DNA of 64,000 nucleotides. It comes from Streptomyces panaciradicis (GTDB taxonomy: Bacteria; Actinomycetota; Actinomycetes; Streptomycetales; Streptomycetaceae). The notes beneath the pieces are model-generated. The model was not told the DNA's origin. It made no database searches and saw nothing but the letters and a program-made list of their open reading frames with translations. Shown here in pieces: positions 18,409 to 27,289 of this stretch; position 1 is the first letter of the stretch; each line of letters begins with the position of its first letter. The position numbers and the translations under genes are program-made. The stretch covers positions 62,001 to 126,000 of the forward strand of contig NZ_JAMGBF010000036.1 of NCBI RefSeq assembly GCF_023516615.1, in the 5' to 3' direction.

Positions 18409-19782
18409 ATGACGACGAACCGCACCCTCAGAGGCGACGAACTCGCGCCCTCCGTGGAGGAGTTGACGGTCGAGGCCCGGAAGTCCTCGCCCGCGCTCAC
18501 CCTCACCGCCGCCCTGCTCGGCTTCGCGCTGATCTGCCTCGACGCGTCCGTGGTGAACGTGGCCCTGCCCGCGATCGGCTCCTCCCTCGACGCCGGGATG
18601 TCCGGGCTGCAGTGGGTCGTCGACGCCTACACGCTGCCCTTCGCCGCGCTGATGCTGTCCACCGGGGCCTTCGCGGACCGGTCCGGGGCGAGCCGCGCGT
18701 TCGCCCTCGGCACCGGCGTCTTCACGCTCGCCTCGGTGGCCTGCGGGCTGGCGCCGGGCCTGCCGGCCCTGATCGGCGCCCGGGTGGTGCAGGGCATGGC
18801 CGCCGCGGTGGTGCTTCCGGCCTCGCTGGCGCTGGTGCGGCAGGCGTTCCCGGAACCGGCGCGGCGGGCGCGGGCGGTGGCGACCTGGGCGGCGGGCGGT
18901 TCGGCGGCGGTGGCGCTGGGGCCGGTGGCGGGCGGCCTGCTGACCACGGCGTGGGACTGGCGCGGGATCTTCTTCGTCAACCTGCCGGTGGGGGCGCTGA
19001 TCCTGGCGCTGCTGGTCCGGGCCCCGCGCTCCGGGCGCCGGCCGGCCCCGCTGGACCTGCCCGGGCAGGCGACGGCGGTGGTGGCGCTCACGGCTGTCAC
19101 GTTCGCGGTGATCGAGGGGGGCACGGCGGGCTGGGCGGCCCTGGCGGTGGGCCTGGTCGCGGGCGCGGTCTTCCTGCGGGTCGAGGCCCGCAGCCCGCAC
19201 CCCGTCGTCCCGCTCGGCCTGTTCCGCGACCGGACGGTGGCCGTGACGGTCGCGGTGGGCGCGGCGGTGAGCGTCGCCTTCTACAGCGTGGTGTTCGTCT
19301 TCTCGCTCTTCTTCCAGCAGGTCCAGGGGCTGTCCGCGCTGCGCGCCGGGCTGGCGTTCCTGCCCATGACGGGCCTGATCGCGGTGACGAACGTCGTCGC
19401 GGGCAAGCTCGCGGGGCGGTACGGGGCGAAGCCGCCGATGCTGGTGGGCCAGGCGCTCGCCGTCGTGGGCCTGCTCCTCCTGCTGTACGTCGACGCCGGC
19501 ACGTCCCCCGTCCTGACGGCCGTGCTGCTCGTGCCGCTGGCGCTGGGGTGCGCGCTGACGGTGCCGCCGCTGACGGCGGCGATGATGGACGCGGTGCCGG
19601 TGGAGCGGGCGGGGCTCGCGGCGGGCGTGCTGAACGCTGCGCGGCAGGTGGCCGGGGGGCTGGGGATCGCGGTGTTCGGGTCGCTGGTGGGGGGTGGGTT
19701 CGTGGACGGGATGCGGGTGGCGTTGCTGATCAGTGCGGGGGCGCTGGCGCTGGCCTGGGCGGGTACGGTGCGGTTGCGGTGA
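18409..19782 (+). CDS. MFS transporter, DHA2 (14-TM drug exporter) type
   Basis: A 457-residue integral membrane protein. The DHA2 motif LDASVVNVALPAIGSSL in the first helix, WVVDAYTLPFAALML in the second, and the motif-C segment LGPVAGGLLTTAWDWRGIFFVNLPVG identify a drug/metabolite:H+ antiporter. The last helices are alanine-rich (ISAGALALAWAGTVRLR). It is transcribed divergently from the GlxA-type regulator with only 70 bp between start codons, the usual layout for regulated exporters. Confidence 0.92.
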   Translation: MTTNRTLRGDELAPSVEELTVEARKSSPALTLTAALLGFALICLDASVVNVALPAIGSSLDAGMSGLQWVVDAYTLPFAALMLSTGAFADRSGASRAFALGTGVFTLASVACGLAPGLPALIGARVVQGMAAAVVLPASLALVRQAFPEPARRARAVATWAAGGSAAVALGPVAGGLLTTAWDWRGIFFVNLPVGALILALLVRAPRSGRRPAPLDLPGQATAVVALTAVTFAVIEGGTAGWAALAVGLVAGAVFLRVEARSPHPVVPLGLFRDRTVAVTVAVGAAVSVAFYSVVFVFSLFFQQVQGLSALRAGLAFLPMTGLIAVTNVVAGKLAGRYGAKPPMLVGQALAVVGLLLLLYVDAGTSPVLTAVLLVPLALGCALTVPPLTAAMMDAVPVERAGLAAGVLNAARQVAGGLGIAVFGSLVGGGFVDGMRVALLISAGALALAWAGTVRLR

Positions 19783-19785
19783 GTG

Positions 19786-19857
19786 CTGGGGGCTGTGCCC
19801 CCAGACCCCCCTTCGGCCCTGAACGGGCCTTGTCCTCAAACGCCGGACGGGCTGGGT
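19786..19857. repeat. Dispersed Streptomyces intergenic repeat (CTCAAACGCCGG type)
   Basis: The gap between two convergent genes holds a hairpin (CTGGGGGC/GCCCCCAG, 19786-19804), a second hairpin (GGCCC/GGGCC, about 19815-19829), and the conserved block TCCTCAAACGCCGGACGG (from 19833). I recognise this composite as a recurrent intergenic element of Streptomyces genomes. It probably also terminates transcription of the MFS gene. Confidence 0.65.
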
Positions 19858-19861
19858 GTGC

Positions 19862-20470
19862 TCAGCTGCCGTCTCTCAGGTCTTCGGGCCAGTGGGGGCG
19901 GAACTCTATGTGGTCGTAGGTGACGACGCAGCCCTCGCCCATCGGGGACTGGGTCATGAAGCCGACCAGGGCCGCGTCCGTCTCCTTCTCGGCGCCCAGG
20001 GTGAACAGGCGGACGAAGGTCCAGCGTTCGCCGTCGCGGGAGGCGTGGAAGGCGAAGGCGCGGCCGGTGCGGCTGACCCGGAGCCATACCGAACTGCCGT
20101 CCACAGTGAAGGAGTTGGCGTCGTCGGAGTGCCCCCGGGTGACCACCGTGCAGACGGTGGGCACATCCGGGGAGTACTCCAGGCACAGCTTGGCCCAGGC
20201 CCGCTCGCCGACATGGACGTAGAGGACCCCCGCGTCGAACGCCCCCGCGAAGCCGACCGTGACGCGGGCGATCAGCTGGAAGTCCCCCTCGGGCCAGCCC
20301 AGCAGCCGCGGGGCGTCCGAGGCCGGTTCGAGGGCCTCACCGGTGGGCGGCACGAACCGGTCCTGCCGGGGGCCGGCCCAGCCGGTGAGCACACCGTCCT
20401 CGTAGGACCAGTTGCCCTCGGGGCCGTATGTGCGCAGGGCGAAGGGGAGTTCGGGGAGTTCGACGTCCAT
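19862..20470 (-). CDS. DUF1349 domain-containing protein
   Basis: A 202-residue cytosolic protein spanning one concanavalin-like beta-sandwich. Features of DUF1349 are FQLIARVTVGFAGAFDAGVLYVHVGERAWAKL-type strands, SVWLRVSRTGRAFAFHAS, and a GFMTQSPMGEGCVVTYDHIEF end. The fold resembles regulators or lectin-like modules of glycoside metabolism (YeaD/CBM-like); no catalytic residue is evident. It converges with the MFS gene and lies just downstream of the aldehyde dehydrogenase on the same strand (26-bp gap), so it may be co-transcribed with it. Confidence 0.8.
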   Translation of the reverse strand: MDVELPELPFALRTYGPEGNWSYEDGVLTGWAGPRQDRFVPPTGEALEPASDAPRLLGWPEGDFQLIARVTVGFAGAFDAGVLYVHVGERAWAKLCLEYSPDVPTVCTVVTRGHSDDANSFTVDGSSVWLRVSRTGRAFAFHASRDGERWTFVRLFTLGAEKETDAALVGFMTQSPMGEGCVVTYDHIEFRPHWPEDLRDGS

Positions 20471-20496
20471 CGGGCGATTGTGTCAGGTGGGTCCGG

Positions 20497-22056
20497 TCAG
20501 CGTTCCAGCCGGCCGTTGAACCGACGCGGCAGCCCGAGCGGGTTGTCGTCCCGCAGCTCGGGCGGAAGCAGCGCCTCGGGCGCGCCCTGGTACGCCACCG
20601 GCCGCATCCACCGCTCGATGGCCGTACCGCCGACGGACGTCGAGGTCGACGTCGTCGCCGGGTACGGGCCGCCGTGGTGCTGGGCCGGGGCCACGGCGAC
20701 GCCCGTCGGCCAGCCGTTGACCAGCACGCGGCCGGCCAGCGGCGTCAGCTCCGCCAGGATCTCCGCGCCGCGTCCCTCGCCCGCGGCCTCCTCGGCCGAC
20801 AGGTGGACCGTCGCGGTGAGGTTGCCGGGCAGGCGTGAGAGCACGCTCTGGACCTGGGCGTCGTCGTCGTAGCGGACGACGACCGTGACCGGGCCGAAGC
20901 ACTCCTCCAGCAGGAGGTCGTACGCGCCCTCCTCGGTGAGCTTGTCGGCCGCGACGGTCAGGAAGCCGGCGCTCACCGTGTGCTCGCCGCCCGAGCCGGG
21001 CGTCACCGGCGACTCGACGTCCGGCAGCTTGGTGCGCTCGGCGACCCCGGCGATGAAGTTGTCGCGCATGCGGTGGTCGAGGAGCACCCCGGCGTCCGTG
21101 TCGCTCACGGCGTCGGTCAGCGACTTCAGGAAGCGGTCGCCCGCCGAGCTCGCCGGGGCCAGGACCAGGCCGGGCTTCACGCAGAACTGCCCGACGCCGA
21201 GGGTCATGGAGCCGGCCAGGCCCGCGCCGATGGCCTCGGCGCGCTCGGCGGCCGCGGCCTCCGTGACGACGACGGGGTTCAGGGAGCCCAGCTCGCCGTG
21301 GAAGGGGATCGGCACCGGCCGCGCGGCAGCCGCGTCGAACAGGGCGCGGCCGCCCTTGACGGAACCGGTGAAGCCGGCCGCCGAGACCAGCGGGTGCCGG
21401 ACCAGCTCGATGCCCGCCTCGAAGCCGTGCACCAGGCCGAGGACGCCCTCGGGGATGCCGTGCGCGGCGGCGGCCCGGCGCAGCACCTTGGCGACCAGCT
21501 CGGACAGGGCCGGGTGGTCGGGGTGGGCCTTGACGACGACCGGGCAGCCCGCGCCGAGCGCGCTCGCGGTGTCGCCGCCGGCGACGGAGAAGGCGAAGGG
21601 GAAGTTGGAGGCCGAGTAGACGGCCACCACGCCGAGGGGCACCTTGTAGCGGCGCAGGTCCGGGATCGGGGGCGTCGCGGTGTCGTCGGGGTGGTTGATG
21701 ATCACGTCGAGGAAGGCGCCCTCGTCGACGATGTCGGCGAAGGCCCGCAGCTGGAAGCAGGTGCGGGCGAGTTCGCCGGTGAGCCGGACCGGGCCGAGCG
21801 CGGTCTCCGCGTCGGCGGTCTCGACGAGCCCGTCCTTGGCCGCCTCCAGCTGTTCGGCGGCGGTGCGCAGGAAGGCCGCGCGGACGGCGCGGTCGGCGAG
21901 GGAGGCGCGGGCCGCGTGGGCGGCGCGGACGGCGGCGTCGACCTCCTGGGCTGTGGCCTCCACCGCAACCTGTTCCCGCTGCTTCCCGGTTCGGGGGTCG
22001 ACACTCCAGACTGGTGCTGCTGCCACCGCGGATCCCTCCAGGTGTATCAGGGTCAT
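20497..22056 (-). CDS. 2-oxoglutarate semialdehyde dehydrogenase (NADP+ aldehyde dehydrogenase family)
   Basis: A 519-residue aldehyde dehydrogenase. Cofactor and catalytic elements are SASNFPFAFSVAGGDTASAL, FTGSVKGG, the general base in ELGSLNP (about E255) and the nucleophile in GQFCVKPG (about C292). The length and motifs match the 2,5-dioxovalerate (2-oxoglutarate semialdehyde) dehydrogenases, the last step of oxidative uronate and pentose catabolism. It is divergent from an IclR regulator with a palindrome between them. udh and a KdgD-like gene 30 kb away would produce its substrate. Other aldehyde substrates are possible. Confidence 0.82.
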   Translation of the reverse strand: MTLIHLEGSAVAAAPVWSVDPRTGKQREQVAVEATAQEVDAAVRAAHAARASLADRAVRAAFLRTAAEQLEAAKDGLVETADAETALGPVRLTGELARTCFQLRAFADIVDEGAFLDVIINHPDDTATPPIPDLRRYKVPLGVVAVYSASNFPFAFSVAGGDTASALGAGCPVVVKAHPDHPALSELVAKVLRRAAAAHGIPEGVLGLVHGFEAGIELVRHPLVSAAGFTGSVKGGRALFDAAAARPVPIPFHGELGSLNPVVVTEAAAAERAEAIGAGLAGSMTLGVGQFCVKPGLVLAPASSAGDRFLKSLTDAVSDTDAGVLLDHRMRDNFIAGVAERTKLPDVESPVTPGSGGEHTVSAGFLTVAADKLTEEGAYDLLLEECFGPVTVVVRYDDDAQVQSVLSRLPGNLTATVHLSAEEAAGEGRGAEILAELTPLAGRVLVNGWPTGVAVAPAQHHGGPYPATTSTSTSVGGTAIERWMRPVAYQGAPEALLPPELRDDNPLGLPRRFNGRLER

Positions 22057-22066
22057 TCACCAGGGT

Positions 22067-22084
22067 CGTTCGATATACTGAACG
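22067..22084. promoter_or_regulatory. Palindromic operator between the dehydrogenase and the IclR gene
   Basis: CGTTC (22067-22071) and GAACG (22080-22084) are perfect inverted arms around a TATA-containing centre; 14 of 18 positions are symmetric. It sits in the ~100-bp divergent promoter region, 11 bp from the dehydrogenase start. It is the best candidate site for the adjacent IclR-family repressor. Confidence 0.55.
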
Positions 22085-22156
22085 CTGTCTCTGATGATGA
22101 ATATGCTGTTGGAGACTATAACTTCGGTTTCTCGTCCAACGAAGGGGTCCAGGGCG

Positions 22157-22930
22157 ATGTCGGCAGCCGAGACAGGCGGCGGGGCGCAGGTCAAATCCGC
22201 GGTGCGAACCGTCGAATTGCTCGAGTACTTCGCCGGCAGCCCCGGCATGCACTCCCTCGCATCGGTCCAGGAGGCCGTCGGATATCCCAAGTCCAGCCTC
22301 TACATGCTCCTGCGCACACTGGTGGAGCTGGGCTGGGTGGAGACCGACGCGACGGGCACGCGGTACGGCATCGGGGTACGGGCGCTGCTGGTGGGCACCT
22401 CCTACATCGACGGCGACGAGGTGGTCGCCGCGGCCCGCCCGACGCTGGACCGCCTCTCGGACGACACCACCGAGACGATCCACCTGGCGCGGCTGGACGG
22501 CACGAACGTCGTCTACCTCGCCACCCGCCAGTCCCAGCACTACCTGCGCCCCTTCACCCGCGTCGGCCGCCGCCTGCCGGCGCACTCGACCTCGCTCGGC
22601 AAGGCGATCCTCGCCACGTACTCCGACGAGCAGGTCCGCAAGATGCTCCCGGAGACGCTCCCCGCGCTGACCGAGAACACGATCACCGACCGGGAGAAGC
22701 TCATCGAGGAACTGCACCAGGTGCGCGAGCAGGGCTTCGCCGTCGACCGCGAGGAGAACACGCTGGGCCTGCGCTGCTTCGGCGTCGCCATCCCCTACCG
22801 CACGCCTGCGCGCGACGCGATCAGCTGCTCGGTGCCGGTGGCCCGGCTCACGCCGGCGCACGAACAGCTGGTCAAGGACGCCCTGTTCGACGCGCGCGAC
22901 CGACTCACCCTGGCGACCCGCCGACTGTGA
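22157..22930 (+). CDS. IclR family transcriptional regulator
   Basis: A 257-residue regulator with an N-terminal winged helix (VKSAVRTVELLEYFAGS, LASVQEAVGYPKSSLYMLLRTL) and the C-terminal IclR effector domain (GRRLPAHSTSLGKAILA, then EQGFAVDREENTLGLRCFGVAIP). IclR proteins often repress catabolic genes for aromatic, uronate or 2-keto-3-deoxy acids. The ATG at 22157 is preceded by AAGGGG; an upstream ATG at 22094 lacks a ribosome-binding site. It is divergent from the semialdehyde dehydrogenase, the probable target. Confidence 0.92.
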   Translation: MSAAETGGGAQVKSAVRTVELLEYFAGSPGMHSLASVQEAVGYPKSSLYMLLRTLVELGWVETDATGTRYGIGVRALLVGTSYIDGDEVVAAARPTLDRLSDDTTETIHLARLDGTNVVYLATRQSQHYLRPFTRVGRRLPAHSTSLGKAILATYSDEQVRKMLPETLPALTENTITDREKLIEELHQVREQGFAVDREENTLGLRCFGVAIPYRTPARDAISCSVPVARLTPAHEQLVKDALFDARDRLTLATRRL

Positions 22931-22948
22931 CCCCTAGCCTCTTCCTCC

Positions 22949-23419
22949 ATGGACGTCGTACTGCGTGAGGTGCACGACAGCGATCTGCCCGTCTTCTTCC
23001 GGCAGATGAACGATCCCGAGGCCCTGCACATGGCCGCCTTCACCGCGAAGGATCCCGCCGACCGGGACGCCTTCGACGCCCACTGGAAACGGATCCGGGC
23101 CGGCGGGGACGTGCTGCGCACGGTCCTGCTGGAAGGTGACGTGGTGGGCAGCGCGGCCGTGTACGGGGACCCGGGCGAGCGTGAGGTCACCTACTGGGTG
23201 GACCGGGCGTACTGGGGGCGGGGTGTGGCCACGGCCGCGCTGCGGGCGCTGCTGGCCGAGGTGCCGGAGCGGCCGCTGTACGCGCGGGCCGCGGCGGACA
23301 ACGCCGCCTCGCGGCGCGTGCTGGAGAAGTGCGGGTTCCGGCTGACGGCGCATGCGACGGGGTTCGCGAACGCACGGGGCGCGGAGATCGACGAGGTCGT
23401 GCTCACGCTGGAGGCGTGA
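22949..23419 (+). CDS. GNAT family N-acetyltransferase
   Basis: A 156-residue protein of the RimJ-like/Acetyltransf_3 group: MDVVLREVHDSDLPVFFRQMND, VTYWVDRAYWGRGVATAALRALL (acetyl-CoA loop) and YARAAADNAASRRVLEKCGF. The target is unknown. It begins 18 bp after the IclR gene, so the two could be co-transcribed. A 10-bp hairpin follows at 23447-23476. Confidence 0.9.
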   Translation: MDVVLREVHDSDLPVFFRQMNDPEALHMAAFTAKDPADRDAFDAHWKRIRAGGDVLRTVLLEGDVVGSAAVYGDPGEREVTYWVDRAYWGRGVATAALRALLAEVPERPLYARAAADNAASRRVLEKCGFRLTAHATGFANARGAEIDEVVLTLEA

Positions 23420-23446
23420 GGTTCATGAGCGCCCGATGAGAATCCG

Positions 23447-23476
23447 GCGGGAAGGGAACGTTCCGCCCCTTCCCGC
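23447..23476 (+). terminator. Hairpin after the GNAT gene
   Basis: GCGGGAAGGG (23447-23456) pairs with CCCTTCCCGC (23467-23476) around a 10-nt loop. It lies 27 bp after the GNAT stop and just before the penicillin-binding protein start, so it may act as terminator or leader structure. Confidence 0.5.
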
Positions 23477-23493
23477 TCGTCTTCACGATCGCG

Positions 23494-24945
23494 ATGAACA
23501 AGACGATCAGGCGGACCTCCGTCTTCGTGCTGCTGCTCGTGTTCGCCCTGCTGATCCGGGCGACCTGGGTGCAGTACTACGACGGCAAGGCCCTAGCGGA
23601 CGACAAGTACAACCGGCGCAACGTGATCCAGACGTACGCGGAGCCGCTCGGCAACATCATCGTGGCCGGACGCTCGGTCACCGGTTCGGCGCGGACGAAG
23701 AGCGGCGACCTGGCGTACAAGCGCACCTACAAGGACGGCGCGCTGTACGCGGCGGTGACGGGCTACGCCTCGCAGGCGTACGCCCCCACCCAGCTGGAGG
23801 GCATCTACCAGGACCTGCTCAACGGCACGGACAACCGCCTGAAGACCGTGATGGACACGGTCACCGGCAAGCGCGCCGAGCCGGGAGACGTGGTCACGAC
23901 GATCGACCCGGCCGTGCAGAAGGCGGCGTACGACGCGCTCGGCGCCAAGAAGGGCGCGGCCGTCGCGATCGACCCGAAGACGGGGAAGATCCTCGCGGTC
24001 GTCTCCACGCCGTCGTACGACCCGACGTCCCTGACGGACGCCAACACGGCGGGCCCGGCCTGGAAGAAGCTCAACGCCGACCCGGACAAGCCGCTGACCA
24101 ACCGGGCGCTGCGCCAGCCGCTGCCGCCGGGGTCGACGTTCAAGCTGGTCGTGGCGGCGGCCGCGCTGGAGGACGGCCTGTACTCCTCCGTGGAGCAGCA
24201 CACCGACAGCCCCGATCCGTACACCCTGCCGGGCACCACCCGCGAGCTGTCCAACGAGAACCCGAACGCGCCCTGCGAGAACGCCTCGATCCGCACCGCG
24301 CTGGAGTACTCCTGCAACAACGTCTTCGCCCGGATGGCCGTGCAGCTGGGCCAGGACAAGGTGCGGGCGATGGCCGAGAAGTTCGGCTTCAACGACGACG
24401 CCCAGGACGTGCCGGTGCGGGCGTACACCAGCGTCTACCCCACCGGCATGAACGAGTCCTCCACCGCCCTGACCGGCATCGGCCAGTTCGACGTCACCGC
24501 CACCCCGCTGCAGATGGCGATGGTGTCCGCCGCGATCGCCAACGGCGGCAAGCTGGTCTCGCCGCACATGGTCGCGCAGATCACCGACGGCGGCGGTGAC
24601 GTGCTGAAGAACTACGACGACAGCGCGGGCACCAAGGAGATCGTCAGCTCCTCGACCGCCGAGCAGCTGCAGTCGGCCATGCAGACGGTCGTGGAGAAGG
24701 GCACCGGCACCAACGCGCGGATCTCCGGCGTCACGGTCGGCGGCAAGACGGGCACGGCCCAGCACGGCGAGAACAACAGCCAGACGCCGTACGCCTGGTT
24801 CACGTCCTACGGCAAGGCCGGCGGCAAGGAGGTCGCCGTGGCGGTCGTGGTCGAGCAGTCGAACGCGGCGCGCTCCGAGGTGAGCGGCAACGGGCTGGCC
24901 GCGCCGGTGGCCAAGGCCATGATGAAGGCGGCGCTGGAGGGCTGA
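23494..24945 (+). CDS. Class B penicillin-binding protein (transpeptidase)
   Basis: A 483-residue bitopic membrane protein: short basic cytoplasmic tail, one TM helix (TSVFVLLLVFALLIRATWVQ), a PBP dimerisation domain, then the transpeptidase domain. Active-site motifs are STFK (about 214-217), SCN (273-275) and KTGT (418-421). It cross-links peptidoglycan in the cell wall. It is of the PbpA/PBP2 type of actinobacteria, usually paired with an FtsW/RodA glycosyltransferase, but none is adjacent here. I recall an orthologue (SCO1875) in S. coelicolor at the same relative position. Confidence 0.93.
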   Translation: MNKTIRRTSVFVLLLVFALLIRATWVQYYDGKALADDKYNRRNVIQTYAEPLGNIIVAGRSVTGSARTKSGDLAYKRTYKDGALYAAVTGYASQAYAPTQLEGIYQDLLNGTDNRLKTVMDTVTGKRAEPGDVVTTIDPAVQKAAYDALGAKKGAAVAIDPKTGKILAVVSTPSYDPTSLTDANTAGPAWKKLNADPDKPLTNRALRQPLPPGSTFKLVVAAAALEDGLYSSVEQHTDSPDPYTLPGTTRELSNENPNAPCENASIRTALEYSCNNVFARMAVQLGQDKVRAMAEKFGFNDDAQDVPVRAYTSVYPTGMNESSTALTGIGQFDVTATPLQMAMVSAAIANGGKLVSPHMVAQITDGGGDVLKNYDDSAGTKEIVSSSTAEQLQSAMQTVVEKGTGTNARISGVTVGGKTGTAQHGENNSQTPYAWFTSYGKAGGKEVAVAVVVEQSNAARSEVSGNGLAAPVAKAMMKAALEG

Positions 24946-24979
24946 CGGGACTGCGCGATCGGCTGCGGGCCGTCCGTGG

Positions 24980-25014
24980 CTGGTCGCGCAGTTCCCCGCG
25001 CCCCTTACGGGGCG
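24980..25014 (+). repeat. Dispersed repeat, copy 1 (GCGCAGTTCCCCGCGCCCC type)
   Basis: The 85-bp gap between the PBP and the convergent permease holds GGTCGCGCAGTTCCCCGCG followed by CCCCTTACGGGGCG, whose end is a small hairpin. The same core recurs near 38223-38248 (inverted) and 45250-45276. It is a recurring intergenic element of Streptomyces; the hairpin may also terminate both genes. Confidence 0.7.
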
Positions 25015-25030
25015 CTGCAGTCACGTCACT

Positions 25031-26491
25031 TCATTTCACCCCGAGGATCTGCTCCACCGGATCGATCGCGAAGTACACCAGGAACAGCGCCGACACCCCC
25101 CACAGCAGCCAGTGCACGTCCCGCGCCTTGCCCAGCACCGCCTTGATGAGGACGTAGGCGAGGAAGCCCGCGCCGATGCCGTCGGTGATGGAGTAGGTGA
25201 ACGGCATGACGGCGATGGTGAGGAACGCCGGGATGGCGATCTCGTACCGGTCCCAGTCGATGTGCTTGACGTGGGTCATCATCAGGAAGCCGACCGCGAT
25301 CAGGGCCGGCGCCGCGGCCTGCAGCGGGACGATGGTAAGCAGCGGCGTGAGGAACAGCGCCAGTCCGAACAGGCCGCCGGTGATCAGGTTCGCGAACCCG
25401 GTGCGCGCCCCCTCGCCGACGCCCGCCGCCGACTCGATGTAGGCGGTGTTGGAGGAGGCCGACCCCACACCGCCGGCCACGGCCGCCGCGCCGTCGATGA
25501 ACAGCACGCGCCCGATTCCCGGCACCTGGCCCCGGTCGTCGAGCAGTCCGGCCTCCGCGCTGATGCCGACGATGGTGCCCATGGCGTCGAAGAAGTCCGA
25601 CAGGATCAGGGTGAAGACCAGCAGGACGGCGGTGAGGATGCCGGCCTTGGCGAAGCCGCCGAACAGGCTGAAGTGGCCGATCAGCCCGAAGTCGGGGGCG
25701 GCGACGATCTTGTCCGGCAGCTTGGGGGTGGTCAGGCCCCAGCTCTTGACGTCGGCGACGGCGTTGATGACGATCGCGACGACCGTCATGGTGATGATGC
25801 TGATCAGGATCGCGCCCTTCACCTTGCGCGCGAGCAGCGCGATGGTGAGCAGCACGCCGACGCAGAAGACCAGCACGGGCCAGCCGGTGAGCCGGCCGAC
25901 GGCGCCGAGCTGCACCGGCACGGTGGTGTTCGCGGCGTCCGGGATGCGGCTGACGAACCCGGCGTCGACGAAGCCGATGAAGGCGATGAACAGGCCGATG
26001 CCGACGCCGATGGCCTGCTTCAGCTGCTGCGGGATCGCGTTCATGATCGCTTCCCGGAGCCCGGTGAGGACCAGGACGCAGATCAGGACGCCTTCGAGGA
26101 CGACCAGGCCCATCGCGTCGGGCCAGCTCATCAGCGGCGCCAGCTGGAAGGCCACGACGGCGTTGAGGCCGAGGCCCGCCGCGATGGCGAGCGGGAGGTT
26201 GCCGCCGACGCCCATGATGATCGTCATCACGCAGGCCACCAGGGCGGTGGCGGTGACGAGTTGGCCGGTGTCGAGCTGGTGGCCGAACTTGTCCTTCGCG
26301 CTGCCGAGGATGATGGGATTCAGGACGAGGATGTAGGCCATGGTGAAGAACGTGGCGAAGCCGCCGCGTATCTCCCGGCCGAAGCCGGATCCCCGTTCGG
26401 AGATCCGGAAGAACCGGTCGACGCCGTTCGCCGCTGGTGGCGCGGATGTCGGCCGGCCGGCGGCCTGCTGGGGGTCCTTCGTGTCGGACAT
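25031..26491 (-). CDS. NCS2 family (AzgA-like) purine permease
   Basis: A 486-residue membrane protein with about 12-14 spans. The AzgA-subgroup signatures are GGFATFFTMAYILVLNPIIL near the N terminus, the substrate-binding FFDAMGTIVGIS and the NTAYIESAAGVGEGARTGF segment. These proton symporters import guanine, hypoxanthine or adenine. The ATG at 26491 is preceded by GAGGAG; an upstream in-frame ATG at 26551 adds an unconserved stretch. It stands alone and converges with the PBP gene. Confidence 0.92.
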   Translation of the reverse strand: MSDTKDPQQAAGRPTSAPPAANGVDRFFRISERGSGFGREIRGGFATFFTMAYILVLNPIILGSAKDKFGHQLDTGQLVTATALVACVMTIIMGVGGNLPLAIAAGLGLNAVVAFQLAPLMSWPDAMGLVVLEGVLICVLVLTGLREAIMNAIPQQLKQAIGVGIGLFIAFIGFVDAGFVSRIPDAANTTVPVQLGAVGRLTGWPVLVFCVGVLLTIALLARKVKGAILISIITMTVVAIVINAVADVKSWGLTTPKLPDKIVAAPDFGLIGHFSLFGGFAKAGILTAVLLVFTLILSDFFDAMGTIVGISAEAGLLDDRGQVPGIGRVLFIDGAAAVAGGVGSASSNTAYIESAAGVGEGARTGFANLITGGLFGLALFLTPLLTIVPLQAAAPALIAVGFLMMTHVKHIDWDRYEIAIPAFLTIAVMPFTYSITDGIGAGFLAYVLIKAVLGKARDVHWLLWGVSALFLVYFAIDPVEQILGVK

Positions 26492-26722
26492 GGGCGGGTG
26501 CTCCTCGGTGCCTGATCGGACGAGTGCGGATGCTGGCTGGATTGTTCCCACGATGAACGCGTTTCAGGTTTTCTCCGTGTTACGGAATCGACCGGCCCGT
26601 CACACCCTGTTCGAAGGCCCGTACGAGAGCGGTCGGTCGGCCGCTGCTACGCTTCCGGATCTCGGCCGGGGCACTCCGGATGATCACATGTCATTCGCAT
26701 GACACCCACAGAGAGGTCGCCC

Positions 26723-27289
26723 GTGGGCACTGTCGTCGACGACGCAGCCTCCATGGAGTTCCATGCCTTCTTCGAGCGGCACTACGCCGAACTCTCCCGG
26801 CTCGCGCATCTGTTGACCGGCGAGCCGGACGCCGCCGACGACCTGGCGGCGGACGCGCTGCTCGCGCTGTGGCACCGCTGGGACCGGGTGCGCGCCGCGG
26901 ACCATCCGGTCGCCTACGCCCGCGGAGTCGTCGCCAACCTCGCCCGCACCCGCATCCGCAGCGCCGTCCGTGAACGCCGGCGCGTCTCGCTGTTCTGGTC
27001 GCAGCGCGAGGAGAGGACGGAGAACCCCGACATAGCGGGTGTCGTCGACGTCCAGGAGGCCCTGCGCAGGCTGCCGTTCAGGAAGCGGGCGTGCGTGGTG
27101 CTGCGGCACGCGTTCGACCTGTCGGAGAAGGACACCGCGCTCGCCCTGGGTGTGTCCGTGGGTACGGTGAAGTCCCAGACGTCCAAGGGGATGGCCGAGC
27201 TGCAGAAGGTCCTCGGCTCCCGGGGCGGCCCACAGAAGGTGCACGCGGCGATGGCGCGCGGCGGCGAGACCGGAGGAACGGCGCGATGA
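26723..27289 (+). CDS. SigE/ECF-like RNA polymerase sigma factor (sigma-70 family)
   Basis: A 188-residue sigma factor with region 2 (FFERHYAELSRLAHLLTGEPDAADDLAADALLALW-type residues) and region 4 (LPFRKRACVVLRHAFDLSEKDTALALGVSVGTVKSQTSKGM). This is the SigE-family (TIGR02983) arrangement, often group 41 ECF sigma in Streptomyces. The GTG at 26723 has GAGAGG upstream; an ATG at 26699 is possible. The stop overlaps the next ATG, so the downstream membrane protein is a candidate regulator. Target promoters unknown. Confidence 0.9.
   Translation: MGTVVDDAASMEFHAFFERHYAELSRLAHLLTGEPDAADDLAADALLALWHRWDRVRAADHPVAYARGVVANLARTRIRSAVRERRRVSLFWSQREERTENPDIAGVVDVQEALRRLPFRKRACVVLRHAFDLSEKDTALALGVSVGTVKSQTSKGMAELQKVLGSRGGPQKVHAAMARGGETGGTAR

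Noticed and set aside
23420..23493. Possible additional start or FtsW partner next to the penicillin-binding protein
   Set aside because: The gap is only 74 bp and holds a hairpin; neither neighbour is a SEDS-family glycosyltransferase.
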